Of a DNA stretch of 64,000 bases, positions 23,585 through 35,402 are shown in pieces. Position 1 is the first letter of the stretch, and each line of letters opens with the position of its first letter. Source of the DNA: Closterium sp. NIES-65 (lineage: Eukaryota > Streptophyta > Zygnematophyceae > Desmidiales > Closteriaceae). Made by a program: the position numbers and the translations under genes. Under the pieces are notes generated by a model, which made no database searches, had not been told where the DNA came from, and saw nothing but the letters and a program-made list of their open reading frames with translations. The stretch is from assembly GCA_948144175.1 (NCBI GenBank), contig CANXME010002135.1, positions 1 through 64,000 on the forward strand. The letters are read 5' to 3'.

Positions 23585-24312
23585 GACAACAGTGGCAACA
23601 GGCTAGGGGCAGTAGCAGCAGGCTAGGTGCAGCGCAGTAGCAGGGGCGCGGCTCGGCGGTGCGCTTACCAGGGCGGGAGGATAGAGTGCCGCAAGTGGAG
23701 GGGCAGGGCCGAGGCGCGCCTGCAGGGACAGGGCCGCGATACCGGCAGCGGCTCCTGCTTTTGGCGGCGGCGGCTGCTGCGGCCCCAGTAGTGGCGGCGG
23801 CGGCCGTAACGGCAGCGGCGGCCGTTGCTGCTCCGGGCGGTGGCGGCGGCGGCTGCGGCTCAAGTAGCGGCGGCGGCGACATCGGCTGTTGTTGTCAGCG
23901 GCGGCAGCGGCGGCTGCTGTTGTCGCCGGCGACGGCGGCCGCTGTTGTCGGAGAAGGGGCCGCGCAGGGGCCACGAAGGGCGGCGACGAGGCCGTGAAGG
24001 GGCCGCGAGGGGCCGCAAAGGGGCCGCGAGGGGCCGCAAGGGGCCGCGAAGGGCCGTGAGAGGGGCCGCGAAGGGCGGTGAAGGGGCCGCAAGGGAGTCG
24101 CGAAGGGGCCGCAAAGGGCCATGCGAGGGGGCCGCGAGGGGCCGTAAGAGGGCTCGACGGGCCGCTAAGGGCAGGGGACGCGACGGGAGGGCAGGCACAC
24201 GGGGCGCGACTTGGGTAGGGGCGAAGCGCGCTCCGGGCAGGAATTTTTTTTTTTTTTTTTTTTTTTTTTCGATTTTCAGTGGTGGGTCCTAGGAAACGTT
24301 CCCACTAGGGAA
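23585..24312 (-). repeat. A2 leader: GGC/GCC repeats, minisatellite and 26-base T run
   Basis: 23640-23985 is rich in GGCGGC trinucleotides. About 23985-24150 is a minisatellite of AAGGGGCCGCGAGGGGCCGC-like units. 24244-24269 is a pure T run (plus strand), next to a GGAGCGCGCTT half-palindrome and the hairpin GTTCCC/GGGAAC near the PBS. No gene. Confidence 0.8.
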
Positions 24313-24326
24313 CCTGCTCTATACCA
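24313..24326 (-). promoter_or_regulatory. A2 primer-binding site
   Basis: Sense TGGTATAGAGCAGG directly next to the 5' LTR. iMet-like, with one change from the A1/A4/A6 site. Confidence 0.75.
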
Positions 24327-24452
24327 TGTGAGAATCACGAGGAATGATTGACTAAGGAATGAGTGTGATACAAATATGAAACCCTAGAATTGTGTACCCC
24401 TTAGTATCTAACCCGCTACAGCCTACACAGGCTAGATCATATAAGTCTGACA
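24327..24452 (-). repeat. A2 5' LTR (126 bp)
   Basis: Pairs with 17361-17486. The outer end is followed by the duplicated ACTGT. Confidence 0.95.
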
Positions 24453-24457
24453 ACTGT

Positions 24458-24975
24458 TGCGAGGCCCGGAGATAGAGTGGATTTACTACAGTAACGTGGC
24501 CCGCGGGGAGAAAACGCGGGCGTAGTTTTGGGCAGACCTCATCGAAAGATTCGAGCCTATAAATTCGGTGTACATGGCAAGGCAGCAGATTCATCGGCAA
24601 AAACAACTCGGCAGTATAGCACTGTACACGCAACAGATGGAATAGTTATTCAACCGAATCACCGACCTGACCGAAGGCGAAAAAATCATAGCGTACACCG
24701 AGGGGTTGAAAATGGAGATTCGCCGACAAGTCATCGCCGCGAACTACAGTAGCTACCTCGACATGGTACGTGCAGCAACGATACGACGCGTTGATGCGTG
24801 GTCAACCCGAAACACAACGCTACTGATCGAACCGATCATTTGGCACGGAGTGATCGGCACCCCCCACATTCGCCGAACTGATAGATAGCGTCAGATTTGA
24901 CGCGAAGGAGCAGCCGACAAAATGCGAATTCTGTGGTGCAGCTGGACACCAAATCCCGTCGTGCTACAAAATCAT
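24458..24975 (+). pseudogene. C gag, C-terminal part with zinc knuckle
   Basis: Continues LRGPEIEWIYYSNVARGE in the frame left at 17360, then a stop or shift. Further gag blocks follow (DLIERFEPINSVYMARQQ, QQMEQLFNRITDLTEGEK, AYTEGLKMEIRRQVIAANYS), as expected for the gypsy retrotransposon gag domain. The CCHC knuckle CEFCGAAGHQIPSC (CX2CX4HX4C) is at 24923-24964. The junction with A3 comes immediately after or within the last knuckle codon. Broken by stops and by the A2 and A3 insertions. Confidence 0.75.
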
Positions 24976-25096
24976 ACGTTTATCATTCATCTAGGCTTTA
25001 GTGGGCCTAGCCTTAGGGGGTACATTTAGTTTTCTCGACACTCTCTTGTACCACCCTCTCTCCTCAACCTAATCATTCCCTTAGCTAATCCTGACA
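24965..25096 (+). repeat. A3 5' LTR, degenerate
   Basis: Aligns loosely to the A6 LTR through TAGGCTTTAGTGGG and AGGGGGTACA and ends ATCCTGACA just before the PBS-like TGGTATAGAGTAGG (25097-25110). The left boundary is uncertain by about 10 bases because it overlaps the last knuckle codons of C. Confidence 0.55.
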
Positions 25097-25110
25097 TGGT
25101 ATAGAGTAGG

Positions 25111-25935
25111 TCCTTCCTAAGGACCGTTTTTTTTTTTTAGAAGGCCCACCACTTAGTGTTGTTCTTGCCCAAATTTCTGCCCTGCCCTTCCCTTCCCCGT
25201 ACCTTCCCGCTGCCCTGCCCGACTGAGCGCAGCGAGTACAGCCCGCGCGCCGCTCGCGCGCAGCCCATTTAGCCCGCGCGCCGCCCGCGCGCCGCCTGCG
25301 TGCAGCCCGTACAGCCCGCGCAAGGCCCGCGCGCAGCCTGTACAGCCCGCGCCTGACCCGCACGCAGCCCATATAGCCCACGACAGGCCCGCGCGCAGCC
25401 AGTACAGCCCGCGCCAGGCTTGCGCGCGGTCCGTACAGCCCGCGCCAGGCCCGTGCGCACCTGCCCTGCCGCCCGCGCACCTGCACTGGCCTTGCACCTC
25501 GCCGGCACACTGTCCCTGCTGCCCTACTGCCGCCTGTACTGCTGTGGCTGCACTACCGCTGTTGCCCACGCTACTGCTGCTGCTGCACTGCTGCTATTGC
25601 CCTGCACCGTGTTGTGCCAGCAAGCGCGGCTGCCCTTACCTACCTGCACGTGTGAGCCCTGCCCTGTGCACCTGCCCTGCTCCGCGCTGCGGCTCTGCAG
25701 GCGCGGCTGCCCTGCCTTGCCCCACGCTGTTGCACTGCTCGTCACGCGCCACCTTACACTGCCCTGCCCGCGCGCTGCCCGACTGGCCACAGCCCTACCC
25801 TGCCCTGCCCGCGCGCCTCCCTGCTGGCCGCCGCCCTGCCCCGATCTGCCTGCGCACCGCCTTGCTGGCCGACGCCTTGCTTTGCCCTACCTGCATGCTG
25901 CCCTGCTACTAGCGCGCCCAACTTCTTTGCTCGCA
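25111..25935 (+). repeat. A3 leader with GC-rich minisatellite
   Basis: Starts with a hairpin (GGTCCTT/AAGGACC, 25113-25129) and an 11-base T run, then GGCCCACCACTTAG. 25205-25470 is an array of about 18-24-bp units such as GCCCGCGCGCAGCC + GTACA. 25500-25935 is C/T-rich leader up to the gag ATG. No gene. Confidence 0.75.
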
Positions 25936-27903
25936 ATGGCTACTCTCAGTCTCAGTGTACTCTCGCTCGATGCAGAGGGCCGTCCGATACAGTTCGACCC
26001 GTAGATAGATGACATGCAGCTGTACTTACAGAGCGATTCTAGGAGCAGTGTCTCGCTATTTGACCTCACGTCTGGAGCCTCTCTCGCACCTTCCGCCACA
26101 GCTGACAGTGCGACTCGCTCAAAGTGGCTTACCCATGATGCTGCTGCTTGCCTAGCCGTTCGCAACCACCTGCCGTTAGCCGAGCGCGCTCACTTCGGCA
26201 GGCACAAGACTGCTAGAGCCCTGTACGACGTTGTAGTCGCTCGTTACTCCTCTCCGGCCACTGCTGCTCTAGGCCACCTTATACCGCCCTACCTGTTCCC
26301 CGAGCTGTCCGCCTTTGCCATAGTCGCCGACATTGTCACTCACCTTCGCACTAGTGACACTCGCTACCGTGCCGCGCTTCCCACCGAGTTTCTAGCCAAG
26401 AACCCTCCTCCCATGTACATCACGCTCTACTTCATTGTCACCCGCCTCCCTGACTCTCTTAGCGCAGTCAAGGACCTCCTTCTCGCCCTTGACCCCTCAC
26501 ACCTCACTGTAGACCTGCTTGCGAAGCACCTCCTTGCAGCTGAGACCAGCATAGTCGCTGTAGGCACTTCTCGTGGCACTCCTCGCACTCCCTTCTTTGA
26601 GGGGTGTTCCCCCTCCCCCCTTGTCCCCTCTTTCGCTTCTGCTACTGCTGTTGACTTCCTTCGTGTTGAGGAGGTCGGGGCTGCGTCTGCTCCTAGTGGG
26701 AGGCGCCGCAGCGGTAGGGGCAAGGGAGGCCAGGGTGGTGGGGGTGGCAGCAGTGGAGGTGGTGGTGGGGGGCGGTGGAGGCGGTGGAGGTGGCAGTGGT
26801 GGCGGTGGGAGTGGTGGTGGGAATGGAGGCGTTGGTGGCGGCGGTGGTGGCAGCAGTGGGGGTGGTGGTGGTGGCAATGGTGGCGGCAGTGGGAGTGGTA
26901 GCGGGAGCAGTGGTGGCGGTTGAGGTGGAGCTCTTTAGAGGGGAGGTTCAGGCGGTGGCCAGAGGCAGCAGTAGCAGCGTCCGAGCGAGACCCCGTCGCC
27001 CCAGCAGCTTCGTGAGTGGTTTGCTCAGCGTGGGGCGTCTGGGGGTAGTGTTCGCTGCCCGTATGTCATTCGCATTGGTGTCGGCACTGGCCAGACATGC
27101 GGGAAGCTCCACACCCAGTACTGCTGCTTCTCCTGTCTTAACAACGCCTTTCGCGCAGAGTTTCCCGACAGGATTGAGCTCCCCCGCTGGGCAGAGCTGC
27201 TTAGGCGGGGTGTGGATATCTTTGCTCTTAATTATGATGCTATCATTGCTACCATGTATCAATTGACTGTTAGTGCTGAGGCTGACTGTTGCCTGTGTGT
27301 GCCTCCCGACCCAGGTATAGAGGCTGCTGCTCTAGGTGCTAGTGAGTCTGCTCTTTCTGGTACTACGCCTGCTGAGGCCTTGCACACCTTAGTGCTTGAC
27401 TCAGGTGCTTCCCGCTGTTTCTTTCGCGACAGCACCACAGTCATACCACTCTCTGCACCTATTGCAGTGACACTGGCTGACCCCTCTGGGGGTCCAGTTC
27501 TTGCCCGTACTTCCGCTGTTCTTCCGTGTCCGGCGGTTCCGTCTGGCTCACTGTCAGGTCTTCACCTCCCCTCGTTCTCTACGAGCCTCGTGAGTACCGC
27601 TGTTCTCCAAGATGTGATGGTCACTACCACCACTACTGGGGGTCAGCATGTGGCGATGTGCACGAGTACACGGACGGGCCGTCACCTGGCCACGTTCACT
27701 CGTCGGCCTGGGTCGAGTCTGTAGACACTGAATACTGAGCCTCCTCAGGTAGCTGCGTCAGCGTCCGTGTCAGGTCAGCTTGCAGCCCCTTGCTCGTGTC
27801 GAGCCTTGTCGCACCAGACACTCCTTTGGCACCACCGCCTTGGTCATCCCTCCCTGCCACGCCTCCGTGGCATGCACTCCCGTCTCCTTGTCTCTGGTCT
27901 TCC
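25936..27903 (+). pseudogene. A3 gag, protease and integrase start
   Basis: ATG at 25936, with a premature TAG at 26002-26004 where other copies have the Trp of EVWVDD. The same frame resumes (DDMQLYLQSD) and runs through MYITLYFIVTRLPDSL to the Gly-rich tract, where a frameshift turns Gly codons into Trp/Arg codons (about 26770). Later blocks: PQQLREWFAQ, the zinc-type motif (CPYVIRIGVGTGQTCGKLH), the protease site VLDSGASRCFF intact, and an integrase start (LSHQTLLWHHRLGHPSLPRL). A TAG at about 27721 separates the last two. A4 interrupts at 27903. Confidence 0.85.
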
Positions 27904-28024
27904 TGAGGAAAGTAGAACGAGAATGAATGACTAAGGAATGGAAGTGATACAAATATGCAACCCTAGAAATGTGTACCCCATATGGGCTACCCCAATATAG
28001 CCTACACAATATAATAATTTAACA
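27904..28024 (-). repeat. A4 3' LTR (121 bp)
   Basis: Sense starts TGTTAAATTATTATATTG (C to T change at base 4 relative to the 5' LTR) and ends TACTTTCCTCA. Adjoins PPT TATGGGGGTG. The 3' UTR fills 28025-28231. Confidence 0.95.
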
Positions 28025-28231
28025 CACCCCCATAGGCAAAGTGGGGGAGAACAAGGGGTCACAAGACCAGTCAGGCAAAGCAGACAAAGCTCAGGGTGGA
28101 TCACAACGTCACCACACAGTCCGAGCACAAGGTCAAGGCCACAAGGCCAGTTCACATGCAGGAGTACACATATATATATAAGGCTAAACAAGCAAGAGCA
28201 GGTATATATATATGTAAGAGTACAAGCAAGG

Positions 28232-30933
28232 TCAAGGGGTGAGCAAGTGAGGCAAGACAGGCACAAGACCCAGCTGAGTGCAGAAGCGCTGATGATCACA
28301 AGGCGGAAGTGCCCTGGTGAAAACATCAGCAGTGTTGGCCTCAGAGGCCACGTACGCAAGTCGCAATTGACCACGCTGCTGCAACTCACGAGCAAGAAAG
28401 TAGCGGAGAGCAATGTGCTTCGTTCTGTGCTCCAGGCGCAGCTCCCGACACAAGGCTAGCACGGCCTTGTTGTCTACGTACAGCACCGGAGGAGAACGAG
28501 GCGGCTCTCCGAGGTCAGTCAGCAGGTAGGTAAGCCAGCGAAGCTCCTCTGCAGCCATGGCCCCGGCGTAAATCGCAGCCTCACAACTGGAGCCGAGAAC
28601 AGAAGACGAGCGAGTAGCCCGCCACGAAAAAGAGCCGGAACCAAGGCTGAAGGTGTAACCCTGTGACGACCGCTGCATAACCTGGTCGTCTGCCCAAGAA
28701 GCGTCCGCGTGCCCAGTGAGGACCACTGGACTCCGCCCTCCAAGCACTAGCCCCATGCCCGACGTACTGCACAAGTAGCGCAACACCCTCTTCGCTGCAG
28801 CCATGTGCTCTGGTCTGTGTCTCCCAGGAGCAACATAGCGTGCAAGAATGCTAAGAGGGTATGCAAGGTCAGGTCGTGTGCAGGTCATCACGTACATGAG
28901 GCAGCCAACAAGCTCTGGGTACGGGCCACTCGACTCTACGGACTCATCCGAAGGCACAGCTGAGAGCGAGTGGCGAGTAGACAGAGGAGTGGCCTGAGGC
29001 GAGGAGTACGTGAAGCCGAAGCGCTGAAGGACCTGCTGCACCATGTGTGACTGAGTTAGGGTAATGGTGCGGCGTGCTCTGTCCCGGGTGATCTGCAAGC
29101 CAAGGTAGCTGCGCAGTTCACCCAGGTCAGTGCACGTGTGTCTCTTCTGCAGCTCGGACTTCACATGGGCGAGTCCAGCAGTGTCAGCTGTGGCAAAGAC
29201 CAAGTCGTTGACGTACACGAGGATGTAGAACGGCGGCAGAGAGGTGTCGGTGCGTAGAAACAGCGACGGGTCAGCAGTAGAGGGAGCAAACCCAAGAGCC
29301 GCAAGTGTAGTCCTCAGTGTGTCGTGCCACTCGCGCGGTGCCTGGCGGAGACCGTAGACTTGCCGTCGGAGGCTCCACTGGGTGCCAGGAGGGAAAGTCC
29401 CAGTGAAGCCAGGTGGACGGCGCAACCAGATCTCCTCGTGCAGGCTACCCTGCAGGAAAGCAGTGATGAAGTCAAGGGAGTGAAGCTCGTAGTCACACTG
29501 AGCGGCTACGTGTAGCAGCACCCAAAGAGTGGTCATCTTCGGGGTGGGAGAGAAGGTCTGAAAGTAGTCAACTCCCTGCCGCTGACTGAAGCCACGAGCC
29601 ACGTACCGCGCCTTGAAGACAGGTGGAGAACTCGGCGGCCGCTTCACCCTGAAGATCCACATGCCACTGACGATGTTCGCCCCAGGAGGGGGAACCGCGT
29701 CAACGTAGGTGCCTGTGGACTTCCAGGAAGCCATCTCAGCATCCATAGCTGCCTGCCACTGAGAGGAGTAGGGACCCTCTACGGCCTCCGCGTAAGAGCG
29801 CGGAGTCGGGATGTCTAGTGCATCCGGGTCTCCCTCAGAGGTAAGCACTACGGACGCGAGATGAGGTGAAGCAGCAGCCAGACACTGGAACTCCTCCTGC
29901 CTGTCCTCAAGGACGTCCGTGCCAAGAGCACACTCACCCCCGACGGACGGAGGACAGACATACGCAGACTCAGCAACAAGACTAGCAGAGTAGTCTAGAC
30001 GACAGCGAGCAGCAAAGTCGACGAGCTCAGCAACAAGAGCAGACCCAGCAGTGGACTCAAAGGAGGGGTCAGTGACGACAGTAGCAAGGAGACACGTGAC
30101 AGTAGGACTGGCAGCACGAAGAGAGTCCGACTCCGGAGGAGAGGGCAAAGGGGCACGCAGAGGAGTAGTGGACGGACGCAGAGACATCCGGTGCGTGCCA
30201 GGGACAGGAGGAGGACGCTGACGCGAACTGCGACCACTAGTGCGAGCAGCACAAACAGGCGACGCAGGACGAGACGCAGGCTCACGACGCTCAGCAAGAC
30301 CTCCAGTAGGACCAGTGTACGGAGAAGGAGAGGGCAGTGGGGAGGCCGGCGGTAACTGTGACTGCGACTGGACAGGCGGTGGACACTCTAAGGGAGGAGG
30401 AAGACCAAGAACCTGCTGAAGGAGCGGAACAAAGTACGGCCGAGGCCGCGCGGCGACTCCAGACACAGCAGGGACAGCACCAGCACCCCCAGCGGCAGCA
30501 CCAGCGTCAACAACACCTCCAGCTCCAGTACCTCCAGCAGCACCAGTAGCACCCGCAGCAGGACCGCCGCCAGGACTGACAGAAGTAGCCTCAGCGCCAA
30601 CACCCTCAGCATCTCCGACTCCAGTAGCACTCGCAGGACTAGCACCTCCGAGACCGGCGGCACCAGCACCCTCAGCAGCAGAAGAAGCACCAGCTCCAGT
30701 AGTACGCCTCCAGCGCCGGGCAAACCACTCGCGCAGCTCCTGTGGAGAGAGTGGCTCCTGCCGAGACAAAGCACCCGGAGAACCAGCAGGCCCAGCACCG
30801 CCAGACACCACACGAGCAGGTCCAGCGGCCGCGGGCTCCGCACCCCCAGGCTCAGTAGCTCCAGACTCAGCACCCCCAGGCTTAGGAGCTCCAGACGCAG
30901 CACCCCCAGGCGAAGGACCCCCAGGCTCAGCAC
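28232..30933 (-). CDS. A4 pol, second half: spacer, RT and RNase H
   Basis: Open from the solo LTR junction to TGA at 28232. Starts in the PGG/AE-type spacer, then PQELREWFARRW and Pro/Ser-rich linker. RT blocks: DIPTPRSYAEAVEGP, GMWIFRVKRPPSSPP, FKARYVARGFSQRQG, FLQGSLHEEIWLRRP, VYGLRQAPREWHDTL. The catalytic box is YVND (codons 29225-29214), Asp to Asn at the first Asp. RNase H: TGHADASWADD, GSSCEAAIYAG (Glu to Ala in the usual CEAEIYAG), YVDNKAVLALCR, ANTADVFTRALPPCDHQ. Open but probably catalytically dead in both enzymes. Confidence 0.85.
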
Positions 30934-32159
30934 TGTCAACGGGAGTTGTGTGTTGGCCCCGTCCACGCTTGGGCGGAGCCGACTTCGTGGTGGGGTGTAC
31001 GGAAGGTACAGCCGACTTGCAGCAGTGGGCGACGCCGACTTGGACGAGCTGGTCGACGGGGTTGGTCGACTTGCACGGCGCCACTGCAATACCGCCGACT
31101 TGGGAAGCCAGCGGCCGACTTCAACTGGTGGTCGGCGATGTGGCACGTTGACCTGGAAGTCGGCGCCGACTTGCAAGGTCACCGACTTGCAAGGTCACCG
31201 ACTTGCAAGGTCACCGACTTGCAAGGTCACCGACTTGCAAGGTCACCGACTTGCAAGGTCACCGACTTGCAAGGTCACCGACTTGCAAGGTCACCGACTT
31301 GCAAGGTCACCGACTTGCAAGGTCACCGACTTGCAAGGTCACCGACTTGCAAGGTCGCCGACTTGGGAGGTCGCCAACTTCAAGAGGTCAGTCTGGAAGT
31401 CGGCGCCGACGTAGAAAGGGCGTCGACCTGGTGACGCCGACTTGGGTAGCTGACAACTGCACTGGTCGACCAGGAGTGACGTTGACCTGGATCTGGTCGA
31501 CCGGAGGAGTGGTCGACCTGGTGAGGTCGACCTGGTGTGGTTGTCGACTTGGGAGGTCGACGAGCACATACAGGAGCAGCTGGTCGACATAGTTGCCCGG
31601 TCGACCAGGATACCTGGGTGACGAGGTTCTGCGAAGGAGTGCGACGGTCACCCAGGCGAAGTTGGCGAGACCGACCTCCATGGTGGTATCCCGAGGTCGT
31701 CGTGGCGGATCAGAGGCAGTCGCTAGCCCGAGGTTGACGTGGTGTGTGCGCTGTGCAGGTGACGAGACTTTGCATGCCAATCATCTGCGCGCACCTGCAA
31801 AGCGGGTGCACTGCTGTCCTGCGTGAGCAATGCTGGCACACCGTCAACCTGCAGCGTTGGCAAGCTGTCGACTTTGCACTGCTGTAGCGTGGTCGACCAA
31901 GTCGTGCTGGAACGTGGTCGACCATGCAGTGCTAGCAGTCGACCAACCTGAATGCTAGCTCTGATGTAGTCTTGCATTGCCAACTTCATAGTACCATTAT
32001 TGACAACTTTCTCTAGTGAAACTCTTGCCAAACTGCCCCGTGAACTAGCAAGCAGTGTGAGCACTAGGAAAACGTCTAAGGACCAACGAACGCAGACATC
32101 ACACGAGCACACGTGCCTAGCCAGTACTCTAAGCTCCCGTTGTAGTAGTTATCTCCGCA
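30934..32159 (+). repeat. Solo LTR of family B inserted in A4
   Basis: 1226 bp, TGTCAACGGGAG...ATCTCCGCA, flanked by a perfect 5-bp duplication AGCAC (30929-30933, 32160-32164). Homologous to the B 5' LTR at 11781-12905 along both flanks; the centres differ in their tandem repeats. No PBS, PPT or coding sequence is present, so this is a single LTR left after recombination between the two LTRs of a full insertion. Orientation is plus, opposite to A4. Confidence 0.92.
31167..31358 (+). repeat. 16-bp tandem repeat, 12 copies, in the B solo LTR
   Basis: Unit CGACTTGCAAGGTCAC repeated 12 times with only one substitution, in the last unit (TCGC). Degenerate units continue to about 31385. The other B LTR has a different minisatellite here, so the array arose or was replaced after the copies diverged. 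Not a CRISPR: there are no spacers. Confidence 0.95.
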
Positions 32160-32164
32160 AGCAC

Positions 32165-35100
32165 CCCCAGTCGTAGCACCCCCACGCTCAGCACCCCAAG
32201 TCGTAGCACCCCTAGGCTCAGCACCCCCAGGCTCAGCACCCCCAGTCGCAGCATCCCCAGACGCAGCACCCTCAGGCTCAGCACCCACGCGCGCAACACC
32301 CCCAGAGTCAGCACCCCCACGCTCAGCACCCGCAGCAGTACCAGAGTCACCAGCAACCTCGACCGGCTCAACTGCATCTACCTGGGACACACCTGAAGGG
32401 GCAGGACCCTGAGGGGGGAGGGGGTCTACCGGGGGGGGACCTGGCACAAGGAAGTGCGGTGGCGGGGGGAGGGAAGGAGTGCGGTAGGGGAAGAGGCGGT
32501 AGTAGGGTACTGACTCGTCGAACGTGACGTCCTGGGAGGACAGAACACGACGAGAGGTGGGGTGGTAGAACTGCCACCCTGGCGCGTCAGGGGGGAAGCC
32601 AAGGAAGACACAGGGAGCAGCACGAGGGGACAGCTTGTCCGCAGACAAGTCGCGGATAAACGCCCGAGATCCCCAGACACGGAACGCAGACGCATCGCCG
32701 ACCTTCCCCGTCCACAGCAAGGCTGGGGAGGTCTCCGGCCTGGAGACCCTGGGGTGAAGGTTGATCTGATGCGCCGCGTACCGAACCGCAAACGGCCACA
32801 GAAAATGGGGGGCAGCCGCATGCATCATGGACGTACGAGCGACGTCCATGACCATGCCAATGCGGCGCTCAGCAATCCCATTGTGCTGTGGAGAGTCCGG
32901 AAGCGTAAAGGTCTTGCGGATGCCTCGCGCACGACAGTAGGCTCGCAGAAGGCCAGAGGAGAACTCTCCGCCTCGGTCAGAGTGCAGACGCAGAACAGGA
33001 AAGTCCGAGACGAAGCTCCTCCTGAGCTGGAGACGAGCTGCGCGGATCCAGTCGATGAACACCTCAGCGACATCACCCTTGCTGCGCAAGGGGAAGACTG
33101 TGGTGTAACGCGAGTAGTCGTCAACCACCAGCAGGAAGTAGCGCTCGTGACCCTGTCCACGGACGCGGGCCGGGCCCCACACGTCCATGTGAAGCGTCTG
33201 CAGCGGGGCCTCTGTCGGGGGAAACTGAGAGGAGCGAGGGGCAGCTCGGAGCCGCCCCTCGACACAGGGGACATAGGAAGGACCAGGCCCCGGAGGAAGG
33301 GGAGGGAGGGACCGGGGAAGACAAGAGACAAGGACACGGGAAGCCATGCCTCGGAGACGAGGCAGGGAGGGGTGACCAAGACGGTGGTGCCAGAGGAGAG
33401 TCTCGTGAGACAGGAGGCGACACGAGCAGGGGGCAGACTCAGGACCAGACCTGGACGCTGCAGCAAACACCTGACCCGACGCAGCTACATGACCAGACGC
33501 AGTGACTGGAGGAGACGCAGTGGTCAGTGTGTACAGGCTTGACCCCGGCCGACGTGTAAACGTGGCCAGGTGTCGGCCTGTCCGAGCGTCCGTGCAGTGG
33601 GTCATCCGCTGACTCGCAGGAGTGAATTGGTGAACCCCCGTATCCTGCAGGTCAGCACCACTCACCAAGTTCGTAGAGAACAAGGGGAGGTAAAGACCAA
33701 ACAAGGTGCCAGAGGGGGCAGCCGGACACGGGAGGACAGTGGAGAAGTGAGAGAGGACAGGACCTCCAGAGGGGTCTGCCAGGGAGACTGCAACTGACTG
33801 ACCAAGCGGCGTGAGTGTGGTGCGGTCTCGAAAGAAGGAGCGAGAAGCCCCTGAGTCAAGTGTGAAGGTGAGGGAGGCCGAAGCCGACGTGGTACCTGAG
33901 AGCGCAGACTCACCAGCACCTGAGGGCGCGGACGCACTGGCACCTAGAGCAGCACCCTCACCAGCACCTAGAGAAGCAGCCTCACCAGTACCTAGAGCAG
34001 CAGTACCAATGCCCGGGTCGGGCGGGAAACACCGGTAACAGTCACCCTCATCACTAATAGTCACAGCATACATGGCAGCAAGGATAGCATCAGAGTCAAG
34101 ATCAAAGATAGCTACACCTGCCCTAGACAGCTCTCCCCAGCGGGGGATCTCACTAGCCTCCGGGAACTGCTCACGCCAAGCGTCCGTCAGGCGGCCAAAG
34201 CAGCGCTGCGTGGGGTGAGCACCCCCACACTGCTCACCCGCGCGGTCGCCGGAGCGGAGGACGTAGGTGCACGGGCCAAAACCCCCACCACGCTGACGCT
34301 GCGTGTACCACTCACGGAGCTGCTGAGGAGGGGGGATGTCCCGAGAACGCTGCTGCTGCTGCTGGCGCTGACCACTCCCGGAGCCGCTCCGCTGAGAAGC
34401 ACCACCCCGACCGGCTCCACCTCCTCCACCACCGCCGCCTCCACCTCCGCCGCCACCGCCGCCTCCGCTCCCACCGCTACCGCCACCGCCACCTCCGCCT
34501 CCGCCGCTGCCACCGCCACCTCCACCCCCGCCACCACTCCCACCGCCACCCCCACTCCCCCCGCCGCCCCCACCGCCACCTCCACCACCCCCGCTAGCCC
34601 CACCCGCGCCCTTGCCCCCCTTGCCCTTGCCAGAGCGGCGTCTCCCGCTAGGGGCAGACGCCGCACCGACCGACTCAAGACCAACGAGGTCGGCCGCAGC
34701 AGCAGAGGCGATAGAGGGCAACAGGGGGGAAGGGGAACACCCCTCAAAGATGGGGGTGCGAGGGTCACCACGAGAGGCTCCTACAGCGACTATGCTCTTC
34801 TCCGCCGCTAGGAGGGCCTTCTCTAGGAGGTCAACAGTGAGAGTGGTGGGACAGACTGAGAGGAAGTGGTCCCTGACTACACGAAGGGAGTCAGGGAGGC
34901 GGGTGACTATATAATAGAGAGTGATGTACATGGGGGGGGGGTTCTTGGCGCAGAACTCAGCAGGAAGCGCGGCGCGGTAGCGAGTGTCACTAGTGCGGAG
35001 GTGCGTAATGAGGTCAGCGACTGTGGGAAAGGCAGCAAGGTCAGGAAAGAGGTACGGAAGCATGAGACGGCTCAGTGCAGCAGTGGCAGGGGAGGAGTAG

Positions 35101-35402
35101 CGTGCAACGACAGCGTCGTACAAGGTCTGAGCACTCTTGTACTGGCTAAAGTGCGCGCGCTCAGTGGTAGGCAGGTGGCGACGCACAGCAAGACGTGCAG
35201 CAGCATCGCGAGTGGCCCACTGGGAGCGAACAGTGGCGTCGGCATCGGCAGCAGGGGCTGGGGAAGCACCAGAGGTGAGGTCAAAGAGGGAAAGACCGTC
35301 TGCCCTATCGCATTGTAGGAAAAGCTGCAGGTCATCCACCCAAACCTCAAAGTCAATGGCTCGACCCTCAGCGTCAAAAGCGAGAACACTGGGGGTAGCC
35401 AT
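32165..35402 (-). CDS. A4 gag, protease and integrase half
   Basis: ATG at 35402 (MATPSVLAFDAEGRAIDF). Gag core, a 10-base C run that stays in frame (NPPPMYITLYY, sense 34941-34932), Lys/Gly linker, long Gly tract, RQQQQQ-type stretch, then the CX13CX3HX4C motif (CTYVLRSGDRAGEQCGGAH). Protease LDSGASRS. Integrase: LSHETLLWHHRLGH and CVEG zinc domain, MDVWGPARV, LRLHSDRGGEF, HNGIAERRIG, WGSRAFIRD, the CVFLGFPPDAPGWQFYHP box. It ends in the PGGAE repeat spacer at the B solo LTR. All expected integrase and protease acids are present. Confidence 0.92.

Larger units (their letters stand above)
17361..24452 (-). mobile_element. A2: copia A-family element inserted in C gag
   Basis: Complete 7092-bp minus-strand element with 126-bp LTRs (two differences), TG...CA ends and a perfect 5-bp duplication ACTGT (17356-17360, 24453-24457). 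Internal order is as in A1. The coding region is defective (frameshifted gag, altered catalytic residues in integrase and RT, stops in RT). Confidence 0.95.
16439..24961 (+). mobile_element. C: Ty3/gypsy element, 5' part, split by A2
   Basis: Plus-strand gypsy element entering A5 at 16439. Parts seen: a 5' LTR of about 370 bp, a PBS-like site, a leader, and gag interrupted by A2 at 17360/24453 with ACTGT duplicated. Gag resumes in frame after A2 and reaches its CCHC knuckle at about 24923-24964, where A3 begins. A gypsy protease and RT start on the same strand at 50933-51641 is the likely continuation beyond A3. Confidence 0.75.

Noticed and set aside
24244..24269. Poly(A) tail of a LINE or SINE
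   Set aside because: Lies at a fixed place in the A2 leader between hairpin and palindrome; other A copies have shorter A/T runs there, and no LINE/SINE body or duplication flanks it.
31167..31358. CRISPR array
   Set aside because: Head-to-tail 16-bp units with no spacers, inside an LTR of a eukaryotic element.
30934..32159. DNA transposon or MITE with CAACGGGAG inverted ends
   Set aside because: TG...CA ends, a 5-bp duplication and end-to-end homology with the PBS-adjacent LTR of B show a solo LTR.
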